64,000 nucleotides of DNA from contig NZ_JAJJWI010000012.1 in assembly GCF_020907275.1 (NCBI RefSeq), positions 1 to 64,000 on the forward strand, written 5' to 3'. The notes below the pieces were generated by a model. The model was not told where the DNA came from and searched no databases. It was given only the letters and a program-made list of their open reading frames with translations. The stretch is from Pontibacter silvestris. Lineage in GTDB: Bacteria; Bacteroidota; Bacteroidia; Cytophagales; Hymenobacteraceae. Shown piece by piece: positions 46,111 to 55,096 of the stretch. How positions within the stretch are numbered: position 1 is the stretch's first letter; each line of letters opens with the position of its first letter. The translations under genes and the position numbers were made by a program.

Positions 46111-46204
46111 CCTTTGTTACAGTTTAGGGGTGCCTTATAACAACGGGCTGAGATTATACCCATTGAACCTGATCCGGGTAATGCCGGCGAAGGGATAACA
46201 AAGG
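46111..46204 (+). promoter_or_regulatory. TPP riboswitch (THI element)
   Basis: The conserved core is present in order: GGGGTGCC (46127-46134), GGCTGAGA (46146-46153), ACCC, GAACCTGATC (46165-46174), GGGTAATGCCGGCG and AAGGGA. The P1 stem closes with a perfect 9-bp pairing cctttgtta (46111-46119) / taacaaagg (46196-46204). It precedes the TonB receptor ATG by 77 bp, so thiamine pyrophosphate should repress this receptor. The region between (acagg ... cctgt) may form the switch hairpin. The rest of the 398-bp interval 45883-46280 holds a direct repeat tgttggtttaa (near 46060 and 46084) and nothing else clear. Confidence 0.95.
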
Positions 46205-46280
46205 AAACAAAAAGTAACAGGACGCTACCCCCTGGCATGCCTGTAGGTTTCATTAAAATATTCTATTGCATATTTCTACC

Positions 46281-48755
46281 ATGAAGAATTTCTTAGTTGC
46301 GATGGCAGTCATGCTGTTGCCGTTGCCGTTGCTTGCTCAGTTTAAGCTGAGCGGGCGTGTAACAGATGCCGCCAAAGGTGAAGTGCTGTCAGGAGCCAAT
46401 GTAGTTTTGGAGAATCAGGGTACTGGAGTGGCTACCGGATCTAATGGCTACTACGAGTTTCTAAGTTTATCGCCAGGCAACTACACTCTACGAGTAAGCT
46501 ATCTGGGGTATGCGCAAGAGCAGCGACAAATTGTTATTTCCGCAGACACTCGTCAGGATTTTGTGCTGGGGCAGAATAGCCTGCATGCAGGCGAAGTAGT
46601 GGTGTCGGCTACACGTGCCAACGAGAAAACGGGCACTACTTTTACCAATGTAAGCCGCGAGCAGATAGAAGATCGTAATTTTGGGCAGGATTTACCTTAC
46701 CTGCTGGAGCAAAGCCCTTCGGTAGTCGTAAACTCTGATGCAGGAGCAGGTGTTGGCTATACAGGTATCCGTATACGTGGCTCTGACATCACACGCATCA
46801 ATGTAACGGTAAATGGTATTCCGGTAAATGATGCCGAAAGCCATGGAGTGTTTTTTGTGAACATGCCTGATTTTGCTTCTTCGGTGCAGGATATACAGGT
46901 GCAGCGTGGTGTAGGAACTTCTACCAACGGAGCCGGAGCTTTTGGGGCCAGTATAAATATTCAAACGCAGGAAGTGCGAAGGGAAGCCTACGCTGAAACA
47001 GATAATACGTACGGTTCTTTCAATACCTGGCGAAACAACGTACGCTTCGGAACAGGCCTTATCAATGGGAAGTTCGCATTTGATGGCCGTCTTTCCCGCA
47101 TTGTGTCAGATGGCTATGTAGACCGTGGCTCCTCAAACCTGAAGTCTTTCTATTTCTCGGGTGGTTACTACGGTGACAAAACTTCTGTAAAGTTCGTTAC
47201 CTTTTCAGGCCAGGAGAAAACGTACCAGGCATGGTATGGCACACCAGAAGCTTTAGTGTATGGGAATGCCTATGATCTGCAGGCCTATATTGACCGCAAC
47301 TACATTACCGGGACCGATTTGGAAAACCTGTTAAGTTCAGGCCGCCGCTACAACTATTACACCTACGACAACGAGACAGATAATTACCAGCAAGACCACT
47401 ACCAATTACACCTGTCGCACGACTTTTCTTCTGTGCTAAGCTTTTCAGGTGCCCTGCATTACACCTATGGAAGAGGCTATTATGAGCAGTTCCGTGCCGA
47501 TGACGACTTAGCAGATTACGGACTGGCTGATGTTGTGATTGGAGACGAGGCTATAACAAGTACCGACCTAGTTCGCCGCCGCTGGCTCGATAATGATTTC
47601 TATGGAGCTACTTATGCCTTGCAGTATAACCCGAGTAACCGCTTGAATGCTACCTTAGGTGGTGCCTGGAACAAATATGATGGCAGCCACTACGGAGAAA
47701 TTATATGGGCACGTTTTGCTTCAAATTCAAACATCCGTGACAGGTACTACGATAACGATGCTCAGAAGACTGACTTCAATATTTTTGCTAAGTTAAACTA
47801 TAGTCTTACAGATAAGCTGAATGTATTTGGAGATTTACAGCTGCGCACCGTTGGCTATTCTTTCTTAGGTTTTGATAATGACCTTGATAACATTACGCAG
47901 GATGTAAACTATACTTTCTGGAACCCGAAAGCCGGTGTTACTTATAACCTGCAGCCGGAGCACCAGTTATATGCATCTTACGGTACTGGTAACAGAGAGC
48001 CGGTACGCGATGACTTTACAGAATCTACTCCAAGTAGCCGGCCAGAACATGAAACACTGCGTAATTTAGAGGCTGGTTACCGGAGCACAATTGGTCTAGG
48101 GGATGTAGGCAATAAGCGCCTGGCAGCGGAGCTAGCGTTAAACTACTTTTACATGGATTACAAGAATCAACTGGTGCTGACAGGGCAGATTAATGATGTA
48201 GGTGGCTATACCAGAACGAACATAGACAATAGCGACAGGCAAGGAGTGGAGCTGGCCGGAGGCCTTAGTTTAGGCACCTTTGCTTCTCTTACTACTAACA
48301 TCGCCTATACTCAGAATAAGATTGATGGTTTTAATGAGTTTGTGGATGACTATGATACAGGTGATCAGGTTTTGAATTTTTACAATGAGTCTACCATTGC
48401 TTTCTCACCTGATTGGGTTACAACCAGCAAACTGGAAGCAGAAGTGCTGAAAGGCCTACGTGCTGCTTTTATATTTAAAACTGTAAGCAAGCAATACCTT
48501 GATAACACCGAAAACGAGAGCCGCATTATTCCTGCTTACCAGGTAGGAGACCTGCGTTTCCGCTACAGCGTTGGGTTTAAAAATGTTCTGAAAGAGCTGG
48601 AGTTGGGGTTGTTGATAAATAACGTGTTTAATGAAAAGTATGCTGCCAACGGTTACACTTTCAGCTACATTGCCGGTGGAAGCCAGACTACGGAAAATTT
48701 TTACTATCCACAGGCTACACGTAACTTCCTGCTGTCGTTAGGGCTGAAGTTTTAA
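46281..48755 (+). CDS. TPP-regulated TonB-dependent receptor (probable thiamine uptake)
   Basis: The 824-aa outer-membrane receptor has a signal peptide (VAMAVMLLPLPLLAQ), an N-terminal carboxypeptidase-regulatory-like beta domain (about 20-105, SGRVTDAAKGEVLSGANV ... YLGYAQEQRQIVI), a plug (about 115-235, TFTNVSREQIEDRNF, IRIRGSDITRINVTVNGIPV) and a barrel ending NFLLSLGLKF with a terminal aromatic. The riboswitch makes thiamine or a thiamine compound the likely ligand. ATG 46281 is the start; the frame opens 5 codons earlier at a TTG. A terminator follows, so it is monocistronic. Confidence 0.93.
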   Translation: MKNFLVAMAVMLLPLPLLAQFKLSGRVTDAAKGEVLSGANVVLENQGTGVATGSNGYYEFLSLSPGNYTLRVSYLGYAQEQRQIVISADTRQDFVLGQNSLHAGEVVVSATRANEKTGTTFTNVSREQIEDRNFGQDLPYLLEQSPSVVVNSDAGAGVGYTGIRIRGSDITRINVTVNGIPVNDAESHGVFFVNMPDFASSVQDIQVQRGVGTSTNGAGAFGASINIQTQEVRREAYAETDNTYGSFNTWRNNVRFGTGLINGKFAFDGRLSRIVSDGYVDRGSSNLKSFYFSGGYYGDKTSVKFVTFSGQEKTYQAWYGTPEALVYGNAYDLQAYIDRNYITGTDLENLLSSGRRYNYYTYDNETDNYQQDHYQLHLSHDFSSVLSFSGALHYTYGRGYYEQFRADDDLADYGLADVVIGDEAITSTDLVRRRWLDNDFYGATYALQYNPSNRLNATLGGAWNKYDGSHYGEIIWARFASNSNIRDRYYDNDAQKTDFNIFAKLNYSLTDKLNVFGDLQLRTVGYSFLGFDNDLDNITQDVNYTFWNPKAGVTYNLQPEHQLYASYGTGNREPVRDDFTESTPSSRPEHETLRNLEAGYRSTIGLGDVGNKRLAAELALNYFYMDYKNQLVLTGQINDVGGYTRTNIDNSDRQGVELAGGLSLGTFASLTTNIAYTQNKIDGFNEFVDDYDTGDQVLNFYNESTIAFSPDWVTTSKLEAEVLKGLRAAFIFKTVSKQYLDNTENESRIIPAYQVGDLRFRYSVGFKNVLKELELGLLINNVFNEKYAANGYTFSYIAGGSQTTENFYYPQATRNFLLSLGLKF

Positions 48756-48784
48756 GTTGTTCATCTAAACTACTACTAAAGAAG

Positions 48785-48816
48785 AGCCTTGCCAACTACT
48801 GGTAAGGCTTTTTTTA
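48785..48816 (+). terminator. Terminator of the TonB receptor gene
   Basis: Stem agccttgcc (48785-48793) / ggtaaggct (48801-48809), one wobble, followed by a T7 run. Confidence 0.85.
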
Positions 48817-48923
48817 TGAAATGTAGTCGAAAGTGCTAACTTGCTACATGTTGATAACTAGGGAATGTTTCGTTAACGAGTACCAAAAATGAACATCAAC
48901 AAAGGAAAACAAAATATATAAGA

Positions 48924-50102
48924 ATGGCCTACGAATCTGCAGGAGCACCTGATTATTATAATGTTGATGATCTGCTAACAGATGAGCACAAGCTTATCCG
49001 CCAGACCATGCGCAACTTTGTGAAGCGCGAAATATCGCCATATATTGAGCAGTGGGCACAGGATGTGCACTTTCCTTCCGAAATTGTTAAAAAGTTCGGT
49101 GACATAGGAGCTTTTGGGCCAACCATTCCAACTGAATATGGCGGTGGCGGCCTTGACTACATCAGCTATGGTTTAATTATGCAGGAGATAGAGCGAGGCG
49201 ATTCCGGTATGCGCTCAACTGCATCTGTGCAGGGGTCGCTGGTTATGTATCCTATTCATCAGTATGGCTCCGAAGAGCAGCGCAGAAAATACCTGCCTAA
49301 ACTGGCAAGTGGAGAGTGGCTGGGCTGCTTTGGCCTGACTGAGCCTGACCATGGCTCTAACCCCGGAGGCATGGTTACTAATTTTAAAGACATGGGCGAC
49401 CATTACCTGCTTAACGGTTCTAAAATGTGGATATCAAATTCACCGGAATGCCAGGTGGCGGTAGTGTGGGCAAAGAATGAAGAGGGGCGCATAAAAGGCC
49501 TGATTGTAGAACGTGGTACGGAAGGTTTCTCAACACCGGAGATACACAATAAATGGAGTCTCCGCGCCAGTTGCACCGGTGAATTGGTGTTTGATAACGT
49601 GAAAGTGCCAAAAGAAAATCTGTTACCTTATGCAGATGGTTTAAAGGGGCCGCTTAGCTGCCTTGATTCAGCCAGGTACGGCATTGCCTGGGGAGCTATT
49701 GGCGTGGCTGTAGATTGCTACGAATCAGCCAGGAAGTACGCCTTACAGCGCCACCAGTTCGGCAAGTCCATTGCAAGTTTCCAGCTTGTACAAAAGAAAC
49801 TGGCAGAAATGCTGACAGAGATAACAAAAGCACAGCTCCTTGCCTGGCGCTTAGGTACCTTAAAAAATGAAGGTAAAGCCTCTACACAGCAAATCTCCAT
49901 GGCAAAACGCAACAATGTAGACATGGCCTTACATGTAGCCAGGGAGGCAAGGCAGATACATGGTGGCATGGGCATTACAGGTGAGTACCCGATTATGCGC
50001 CACATGATGAACCTGGAATCTGTTATCACTTATGAAGGTACGCATGATATTCACCTGTTAATTACTGGTAATGATATTACGGGTATCCAGGCTTTTAAAT
50101 AA
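48924..50102 (+). CDS. gcdH: Acyl-CoA dehydrogenase, glutaryl-CoA dehydrogenase type
   Basis: The 392-aa flavoenzyme has acyl-CoA dehydrogenase motifs CFGLTEPDHGSNP, NGSKMWISNSP and ARQIHGGMGITGEYP. The glutaryl-CoA group is shown by SVQGSLVMYPIHQYGSEEQR, NKWSLRAS, LDSARYGIAWGAIG and the base Glu371 in YEGTHDIH. GcdH oxidises and decarboxylates glutaryl-CoA to crotonyl-CoA in lysine and tryptophan breakdown. The symbol is by resemblance. Confidence 0.88.
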   Translation: MAYESAGAPDYYNVDDLLTDEHKLIRQTMRNFVKREISPYIEQWAQDVHFPSEIVKKFGDIGAFGPTIPTEYGGGGLDYISYGLIMQEIERGDSGMRSTASVQGSLVMYPIHQYGSEEQRRKYLPKLASGEWLGCFGLTEPDHGSNPGGMVTNFKDMGDHYLLNGSKMWISNSPECQVAVVWAKNEEGRIKGLIVERGTEGFSTPEIHNKWSLRASCTGELVFDNVKVPKENLLPYADGLKGPLSCLDSARYGIAWGAIGVAVDCYESARKYALQRHQFGKSIASFQLVQKKLAEMLTEITKAQLLAWRLGTLKNEGKASTQQISMAKRNNVDMALHVAREARQIHGGMGITGEYPIMRHMMNLESVITYEGTHDIHLLITGNDITGIQAFK

Positions 50103-50229
50103 TAGCTAGGCGGCCTTAGTTTGGTGTTGTGGATGTAGTGAGTTATCTGAATACAGAGCTATTATAGAAGCTAAGTCAGGTCCCAAAAAGGCTTTGCTAA
50201 GCAGTGGGATAACAGTACACAAATAATAA

Positions 50230-50252
50230 AGCCTCACTTTTAAAGTGAGGCT
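50230..50252. terminator. Terminator shared by the tRNA-like RNA (minus) and possibly gcdH (plus)
   Basis: Perfect 11-bp arms agcctcacttt (50230-50240) / aaagtgaggct (50242-50252); the minus transcript continues TTTATTATTT, the plus one CTTCTTT. It starts only 7 bp after the 3' end of the tRNA-like RNA. Confidence 0.8.
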
Positions 50253-50258
50253 TCTTTG

Positions 50259-50397
50259 CTGTAGGGGGAGGAGTCGAACCTCCACGGAGTAGTTAGGCAA
50301 ATGTCTTTGTACTAGTAATTAGGTAAAGTAGCTGCTTTATCCCATAACCTCCACCCCCGAGATAGGAGGGCTTGTCTGCCAGTTTCAACACCCTACA
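50259..50397 (-). ncRNA. tRNA-like RNA with class II look and ~70-nt variable region
   Basis: Read on the minus strand: a perfect 7-bp acceptor stem (TGTAGGG 50397-50391 / CCCTACA 50266-50260), U8, a 3-bp D stem TTG/CAA around AAACTGGCAGA with the GG pair (Leu-like), G26, a 5-bp anticodon stem CCCTC/GGGGG with loop CTATCTC, then about 70 nt where a normal class II tRNA has 13-21, and a canonical T arm GGAGG-TTCGACT-CCTCC. The loop reads as anticodon AUC with a U at 37, which is abnormal. The variable part can pair GGAG...CTCC and GTTA...TAAC at its base. No CCA is encoded. A full promoter and a terminator flank it. It may be a functional unusual tRNA, a tRNA-derived regulatory RNA or a decayed tRNA. 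Confidence 0.75.
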
Positions 50398-50419
50398 TTG
50401 TTTGTCGTTACTGATGATA

Positions 50420-50450
50420 CAAACGTACAAAGTTTTATTTTTGTTTGCAA
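50420..50450 (-). promoter_or_regulatory. Promoter of the tRNA-like RNA
   Basis: Minus strand: TTG (50450-50448), 20 bp, TACGTTTG (50427-50420), a full match to the Bacteroidota consensus. Transcription would begin near 50414, some 17 nt before the acceptor stem. Confidence 0.65.
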
Positions 50451-50756
50451 ATATTTTAATAAAATTAATTATGGGTTAGTTATTTTATTAAAATATAGGT
50501 GTATGTTTAATTAAATTATAATATATAGTAATAAGCTTCTAGTATGATGTGTACTGGCTATGATTTTACATAGTCATAGCTAAATTAGAATTACTTAGGG
50601 GAAATATGATTTGCTAATAAGTTTAGATTTTAGAGCCTTATTATAAAATAATTAGCAAAATTAAGTAATTTCGTCTACGGATTTGGAGCGATTTAAGCAC
50701 ATAAACTGTTACCTTTAAGAGCAACAAAAACTGAAGTTAAAGTTTAGAAATACAAC
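50451..50756. other. AT-rich spacer before ruvB
   Basis: About 306 bp, mostly A/T, without open frames of note. No TAnnTTTG box was found in front of ruvB. Confidence 0.5.
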
Positions 50757-51797
50757 ATGAGAGAAGACTATCTCACTGGCGAGAATGAACGCATGACGCC
50801 AGCCGACCGCGATATAGATAAGGCTCTCCGTCCACTCAGCTTTCATGACTTTGCTGGTCAGGATAAGGTGGTGGAGAACCTGAAAGTGTTTGTGCAGGCG
50901 GCGAAGCGTAGGGGGGAAGCGTTGGACCATGTGCTACTACATGGCCCTCCTGGTCTTGGTAAAACTACCTTATCACATATTATTGCTTCAGAGCTGGATG
51001 CCAATATTAAAATGACATCTGGGCCTGTGCTGGACAAGCCCAGTGACCTGGCAGGTTTACTTACTAACCTGGATGCAAATGATGTCTTGTTCATTGATGA
51101 GATTCACAGGCTTAACCCCATTGTAGAAGAATATCTGTACTCGGCAATGGAAGACTATAAGATCGACATCATGCTCGATTCTGGTCCGAATGCCCGTTCT
51201 GTGCAGATTAGCCTGAACCCATTTACACTGATTGGAGCCACGACACGCTCAGGGCTCTTAACAGCACCTTTACGTGCGCGTTTCAGTATTAACTCCCGTT
51301 TGGAGTACTATGATGCAGCCCTGCTAACGTCTATTGTAAAACGCTCGTCAGCTTTATTAGGAGCGCCCATACATGAGGATGCTGCTTTTGAGATAGCCCG
51401 TCGTAGCCGCGGTACGCCCCGCATTGCGAATAACCTGTTGCGCCGTACCCGCGACTTTGCTCAGGTAAAAGGCGACGGCACAATAACGGTAGACATAGCT
51501 AAGTTTGCCCTGAATGCTCTCGACGTTGACCATAACGGACTGGATGATATGGACAACCGCATTCTGCTTACTATTATTGATAAATATAAAGGTGGTCCTG
51601 TTGGTATTTCTACTATAGCGACTGCCTGTGGCGAAGAAGCCGAAACCATTGAAGAAGTATATGAGCCATTTCTGATACAGGAGGGCTATATTAAGCGTAC
51701 AGCACGAGGCCGTGAAGCAACAGAGTTAGCTTACCGCCATTTAGGCAAAATACCTCCGCAACAAGTAGTTGCCGGAGGGCTGTTTAATCAATCTTGA
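50757..51797 (+). CDS. ruvB: Holliday junction helicase motor RuvB
   Basis: The 346-aa AAA+ protein has Walker [11 protein letters not shown], Walker [15 protein letters not shown], sensor [11 protein letters not shown], and the C-terminal winged helix ([38 protein letters not shown]). RuvB drives branch migration with RuvA. A terminator follows; ruvA and ruvC are not in view. Confidence 0.98.
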   Translation: MREDYLTGENERMTPADRDIDKALRPLSFHDFAGQDKVVENLKVFVQAAKRRGEALDHVLLHGPPGLGKTTLSHIIASELDANIKMTSGPVLDKPSDLAGLLTNLDANDVLFIDEIHRLNPIVEEYLYSAMEDYKIDIMLDSGPNARSVQISLNPFTLIGATTRSGLLTAPLRARFSINSRLEYYDAALLTSIVKRSSALLGAPIHEDAAFEIARRSRGTPRIANNLLRRTRDFAQVKGDGTITVDIAKFALNALDVDHNGLDDMDNRILLTIIDKYKGGPVGISTIATACGEEAETIEEVYEPFLIQEGYIKRTARGREATELAYRHLGKIPPQQVVAGGLFNQS

Positions 51798-51817
51798 AGT
51801 AATTAATTGTTTGGATA

Positions 51818-51852
51818 AACAAAAAAGCAGGTTCAAAGCCTGCTTTTTTGTT
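51818..51852 (+). terminator. ruvB terminator
   Basis: Arms aacaaaaaagcagg / cctgcttttttgtt (51818-51831, 51839-51852) with a 7-base loop, A and T flanks. Confidence 0.88.
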
Positions 51853-51908
51853 ACCGGTTAGAGCAGACCTCAAGCTTTAAGATAACTTAAAACGGATTTA
51901 TTTTAGCT

Positions 51909-51916
51909 TAACTTTG
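51909..51916 (+). promoter_or_regulatory. Candidate -7 element of queG
   Basis: TAACTTTG fits TAnnTTTG and overlaps the 5' end of the long frame beginning at 51914, which argues that translation starts further down, at 51959. Confidence 0.4.
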
Positions 51917-51958
51917 TTTACCCGGAGGAAGAGAACTTTTTATGAGGGCAGACATATT

Positions 51959-52897
51959 TTGAATAAAGAGAGATACACACATCTGATTAAGCAGAAGGCA
52001 CAGGAGTTAGGCTTCATGTACTGTGGCATTTCTAAAGCAGAGTTTTTGGAAGAGGAGGCTCCAAGGCTGGAGCGCTGGCTGAACCAGAATATGCACGGAC
52101 AGATGCGTTACATGGAGAACCATTTTGACAAGCGCCTGGACCCACGCCTATTGGTGGAAGGAGCTAAATCAGTAGTGTCTTTAATGCTGAACTATTTTCC
52201 TGAGGAAACGCAGCCAGAGGAGGATACCTACAAGATATCGAAGTATGCGTACGGTACAGACTACCATTTTGTAATAAAAGATAAGCTGAAAGAGCTGCTT
52301 AGTTATATTAATGAAGAAATAGGAGAGGTAGGTGGTCGTTGCTTTGTAGACTCGGCTCCTGTGCTGGACAAAGCCTGGGGCCGGAAAAGCGGGCTTGGCT
52401 GGGTAGGCAAGAACAGCAACCTTATTACACCACAGGTAGGAAGCTTCTATTTTCTGGCCGAGCTGATAATTGACCTGGAACTGGAATATGATGGACCTAT
52501 AAAGGATTATTGCGGGTCGTGTACCCGTTGTTTAGATGCCTGCCCAACAAATGCCATTGTAGAGCCCTATGTAGTAGACGGAAGCAAATGCATCTCTTAC
52601 TTTACAATTGAGCTAAAGGACCAGCTACCGCAGGAAATGAATGGAAAGTTTGGTAACTGGATATTTGGCTGTGATGTATGCCAGGATGTCTGTCCCTGGA
52701 ACCGGTTTAGCAAGCCACATAACGAACCTGCCTTTGCGCAGCACCCGCACTTAAAGGACATGAAAGCCTCAGATTGGCAGGAGCTGACGCAGGAAGTTTT
52801 TTCGCAACTGTTTAAGAAGTCTGCAGTGAAGCGTACAGGCTATAAAGGTTTGTTGCGTAATATTCACTTCGTTCAGGAGAATGCTGATGAAGAGTAA
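51959..52897 (+). CDS. queG: Epoxyqueuosine reductase
   Basis: QueG, a cobalamin- and iron-sulfur-dependent enzyme, reduces epoxyqueuosine to queuosine in tRNA, the last step of Q synthesis. The 312-aa protein has both ferredoxin-like clusters, [16 protein letters not shown] and [13 protein letters not shown], and the N-terminal [11 protein letters not shown]. The start is taken as TTG 51959 ([18 protein letters not shown]), which aligns with the family's first helix; the frame opens at 51914 but that lies in the promoter box. The C-terminal HEAT-like extension of E. coli QueG is missing, as usual in this phylum. Confidence 0.92.
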   Translation: MNKERYTHLIKQKAQELGFMYCGISKAEFLEEEAPRLERWLNQNMHGQMRYMENHFDKRLDPRLLVEGAKSVVSLMLNYFPEETQPEEDTYKISKYAYGTDYHFVIKDKLKELLSYINEEIGEVGGRCFVDSAPVLDKAWGRKSGLGWVGKNSNLITPQVGSFYFLAELIIDLELEYDGPIKDYCGSCTRCLDACPTNAIVEPYVVDGSKCISYFTIELKDQLPQEMNGKFGNWIFGCDVCQDVCPWNRFSKPHNEPAFAQHPHLKDMKASDWQELTQEVFSQLFKKSAVKRTGYKGLLRNIHFVQENADEE

Positions 52898-52898
52898 T

Positions 52899-53090
52899 TT
52901 ATGCTGTTGTTTTAGAAAAGACTTTGTTCAGTATAACCAGGTACACTCCTGAAAAAGTATCGTAGCACCATTGCTTTAGCTGCTGCAATTCTTCTTTTAC
53001 TAATACTTTTAAAGCTTTCCTCAACTCTTTTTCAAATAGCATTCTATCAAAGCTTACTTTCAATAAAATGGTTTTTACGTATTCTAGCAT
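52899..53090 (-). CDS. Small conserved-type protein (63 aa), unknown function
   Basis: A 63-aa protein, convergent with queG (one base between the stops). The sequence (LEYVKTILLKVSFDRMLFEKELRKALK, split here as LEYVKTILLKVSFDR then MLFEKELRKALK) resembles a short protein I associate with Cytophagales genomes, so it is probably real; function unknown. A full TTG/TAnnTTTG promoter lies 121-150 bp upstream, which supports a real transcript with a leader of about 115 nt. Confidence 0.75.
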   Translation of the reverse strand: MLEYVKTILLKVSFDRMLFEKELRKALKVLVKEELQQLKQWCYDTFSGVYLVILNKVFSKTTA

Positions 53091-53210
53091 GATCTTCTAA
53101 AAAGAAAAACTGTTATGTTATCTGATACGTGCAAGCCTGAAAAAGTTAGCGTCATCATGAATAGTTCATATCACCAAGCCTCACGTATTTTGTAGCTTCG
53201 TTATATGATA

Positions 53211-53240
53211 CAAAGATATAAAACAAACATTAGTTAGCAA
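53211..53240 (-). promoter_or_regulatory. Promoter of the 63-aa gene
   Basis: Minus strand: TTG (53240-53238), 19 bp, TATCTTTG (53218-53211). Predicted start near 53205. Confidence 0.6.
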
Positions 53241-53656
53241 ATATAATTTTGTGTTTTAGAGCTTTGATAAGTATTGTAGCAGTGTTCTACTTTGATTTTC
53301 AAATTAATAGTTTGAAGTTAGCAGGAAGAACATTAAGTTATATAATCTGCTTTCCAACTAACTGCAGATGCTGAACTCTTTTCTTACTAGCTGTCTTAGT
53401 TCTTTAAGGAGAGAAAAGCTCAGCATTATCACTAATAAGCTTCTTGTTTCGACACTACAGGTTGCCCTTAAAGTGCAGCGCATAATATTTCCCAATTTTA
53501 TCTTAACCGCTTTTGAACACAACGTACCATGACCTGATGGCAAGTAGGCTCTTTTTATTGCAAAAAGGTAAAAAGGCTTGTAACACAAAAGGAGAATTGT
53601 AGAGGTAGAATGGCAGGTGCTAATAGGAGCCTAAACTAAAAAAGGACAATGAAAGA
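53241..53656. other. Gene-free spacer
   Basis: About 416 bp between the small gene's promoter and the dctM terminator. The one open frame of size (53358-53588, minus) has Cys/Ser/Leu-rich, unlikely composition. I see no clear RNA or repeat. Confidence 0.45.
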
Positions 53657-53698
53657 AGCCTCTCTTAAGTAGTTCCTTATTTCTACAAATGAGAGGCT
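53657..53698 (-). terminator. Terminator of the TRAP transporter operon
   Basis: Stem agcctctc (53657-53664) / gagaggct (53691-53698) with a long, partly paired loop; minus transcript continues TCTTTCATTG. Confidence 0.65.
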
Positions 53699-53719
53699 TT
53701 TATCGGAATACTTAAATTT

Positions 53720-55018
53720 CTACAGTCCAAACATTCTTGGTAGCCAAAGGCTTAGTTCAGGTATATAGGTTACTAAAAGTAAGGCGACAACCATAGCTAA
53801 AAACATGGGCATCAAGGGTTTTATCACCTTGCTTATACTTATATCAGCTACGCCGCAGCCTACGAACAACACAGAGCCTACAGGAGGAGTGCAAAGACCG
53901 ATGCATAGGTTCAGCACCATCATAATACCGAAGTGAGTAGGATTAACACCTAAAGTGGTTACCACTGGTAAAAAAATCGGGGTAAAAATCAGTACAGCCG
54001 GGGTCATGTCCATAAAAATGCCCACGAAAAGCAGGATTAAGTTAATGATGATAAGCACAACAATCTTATTGCTGCTAACAGACAACAGGGCCTCGCTCAC
54101 CCCCTGAGGAATGTTTGCAAAAGACATTACCCACGACATGCCCATAGATGTACCAATCAGAAGCATGACAATAGCCGTGGTGATAACTGTTTGGATGAGA
54201 ATGTCGGGGAGATCGGTTACTTTAACCTCACGATAAATAAGCAGGGAGAGTACCAGTGTGTATAGTACAGCAATTGCTGAGGCTTCTGTGGCTGTAAATA
54301 TACCTGCTATAATTCCTCCTATTACCACAATCAATAGCAACAGGCTTGGGATAGCGTCCAGAAACTTCTTTAGGACCACTTTTAGTGGTGTTCTGTCGCC
54401 TACAGGGTACTTGTTCTTATAAGCAATAACACCAGCAACAATCATTAAGGTAAGGCCAACCAGCAGCCCCGGTACATAACCTGCCACAAACAATGCCGCA
54501 ATAGAAACGCCTCCACTTGCCAGAGAATACACAATCAGGATATTACTCGGCGGTATAATCATGCCTGTGGTTGCTGAGGTAATGTTTACGGCTGCGCTAA
54601 ATGGCCTGGAATAACCCTCTTTTACCATACGGGGATTCATAATGCCTCCTATGGCAGACGCTGCAGCTACAGCAGAGCCAGAAATAGCTCCGAAAAGCAT
54701 ACAAGCTAGTATGTTTACATAAGCTAAGCCTCCCGGCAAGGTGCCAACCAATCCTTTGGCAAAATCGATGAGGCGAGTGGCTATCCCGCCCCTGTTCATG
54801 AGCTGCCCGGCCAGAATAAAGAAAGGAATTGCCAGCAAAGAGAAGCTATCCAGGCCGGTAGCCATTCGTTGGGCAAGTGTGGTAAAAGCTGCCTCAGGTG
54901 CTATGCTTACAAGCATGGTCAGGAGTGCAGATATTCCAATGGAAAAGGCAATGGGTACACCCAAAACCAGTAAAACAATAAAACTGATAACTAGTACTAT
55001 TACTTCTGTAAATTCCAT
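53720..55018 (-). CDS. dctM: TRAP transporter large permease, DctM family
   Basis: The 432-aa protein has about 12 membrane helices and DctM signatures: LDSFSLLAIPFFILAGQLM, GGLAYVNILACMLFGAISGSAVA, SATTGMIIPPSNILIVYSL, and LCIGLCTPPVGSVLFV near the C-terminus. It is the sodium-coupled translocator of a TRAP system. Gap to dctQ is 78 bp. Neighbouring uronate genes point to hexuronate as the substrate. Confidence 0.95.
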   Translation of the reverse strand: MEFTEVIVLVISFIVLLVLGVPIAFSIGISALLTMLVSIAPEAAFTTLAQRMATGLDSFSLLAIPFFILAGQLMNRGGIATRLIDFAKGLVGTLPGGLAYVNILACMLFGAISGSAVAAASAIGGIMNPRMVKEGYSRPFSAAVNITSATTGMIIPPSNILIVYSLASGGVSIAALFVAGYVPGLLVGLTLMIVAGVIAYKNKYPVGDRTPLKVVLKKFLDAIPSLLLLIVVIGGIIAGIFTATEASAIAVLYTLVLSLLIYREVKVTDLPDILIQTVITTAIVMLLIGTSMGMSWVMSFANIPQGVSEALLSVSSNKIVVLIIINLILLFVGIFMDMTPAVLIFTPIFLPVVTTLGVNPTHFGIMMVLNLCIGLCTPPVGSVLFVGCGVADISISKVIKPLMPMFLAMVVALLLVTYIPELSLWLPRMFGL

Positions 55019-55096
55019 TTGCGCTAATTTTTACATAGAAGCCTTTTGGCCTTTTTAGGTTGAGTAAAAGATCATATTCCTGTGTAAGAAATTTGC

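Noticed and set aside
46086-46116. TTG-N20-TACCTTTG, a promoter-like match in front of the TPP riboswitch
   Set aside because: Its start site (about 46121) would remove the 5' half of the P1 stem (46111-46119), so it is probably chance; the true promoter is likely upstream.
50259-50397. tmRNA or 6S RNA as explanation of the tRNA-like locus
   Set aside because: An anticodon arm is present and there is no tag-coding segment or the usual tmRNA length (about 350-400 nt); the fold is not the open hairpin of 6S RNA.
51914-51958. Longer N-terminus of queG from TTG 51914
   Set aside because: It overlaps the candidate -7 promoter box and adds residues not seen in the family; TTG 51959 fits better.
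53358-53588. 76-codon minus-strand open frame
   Set aside because: Cys/Ser/Leu-rich, no motif, no promoter or start signal; not supported as a gene.
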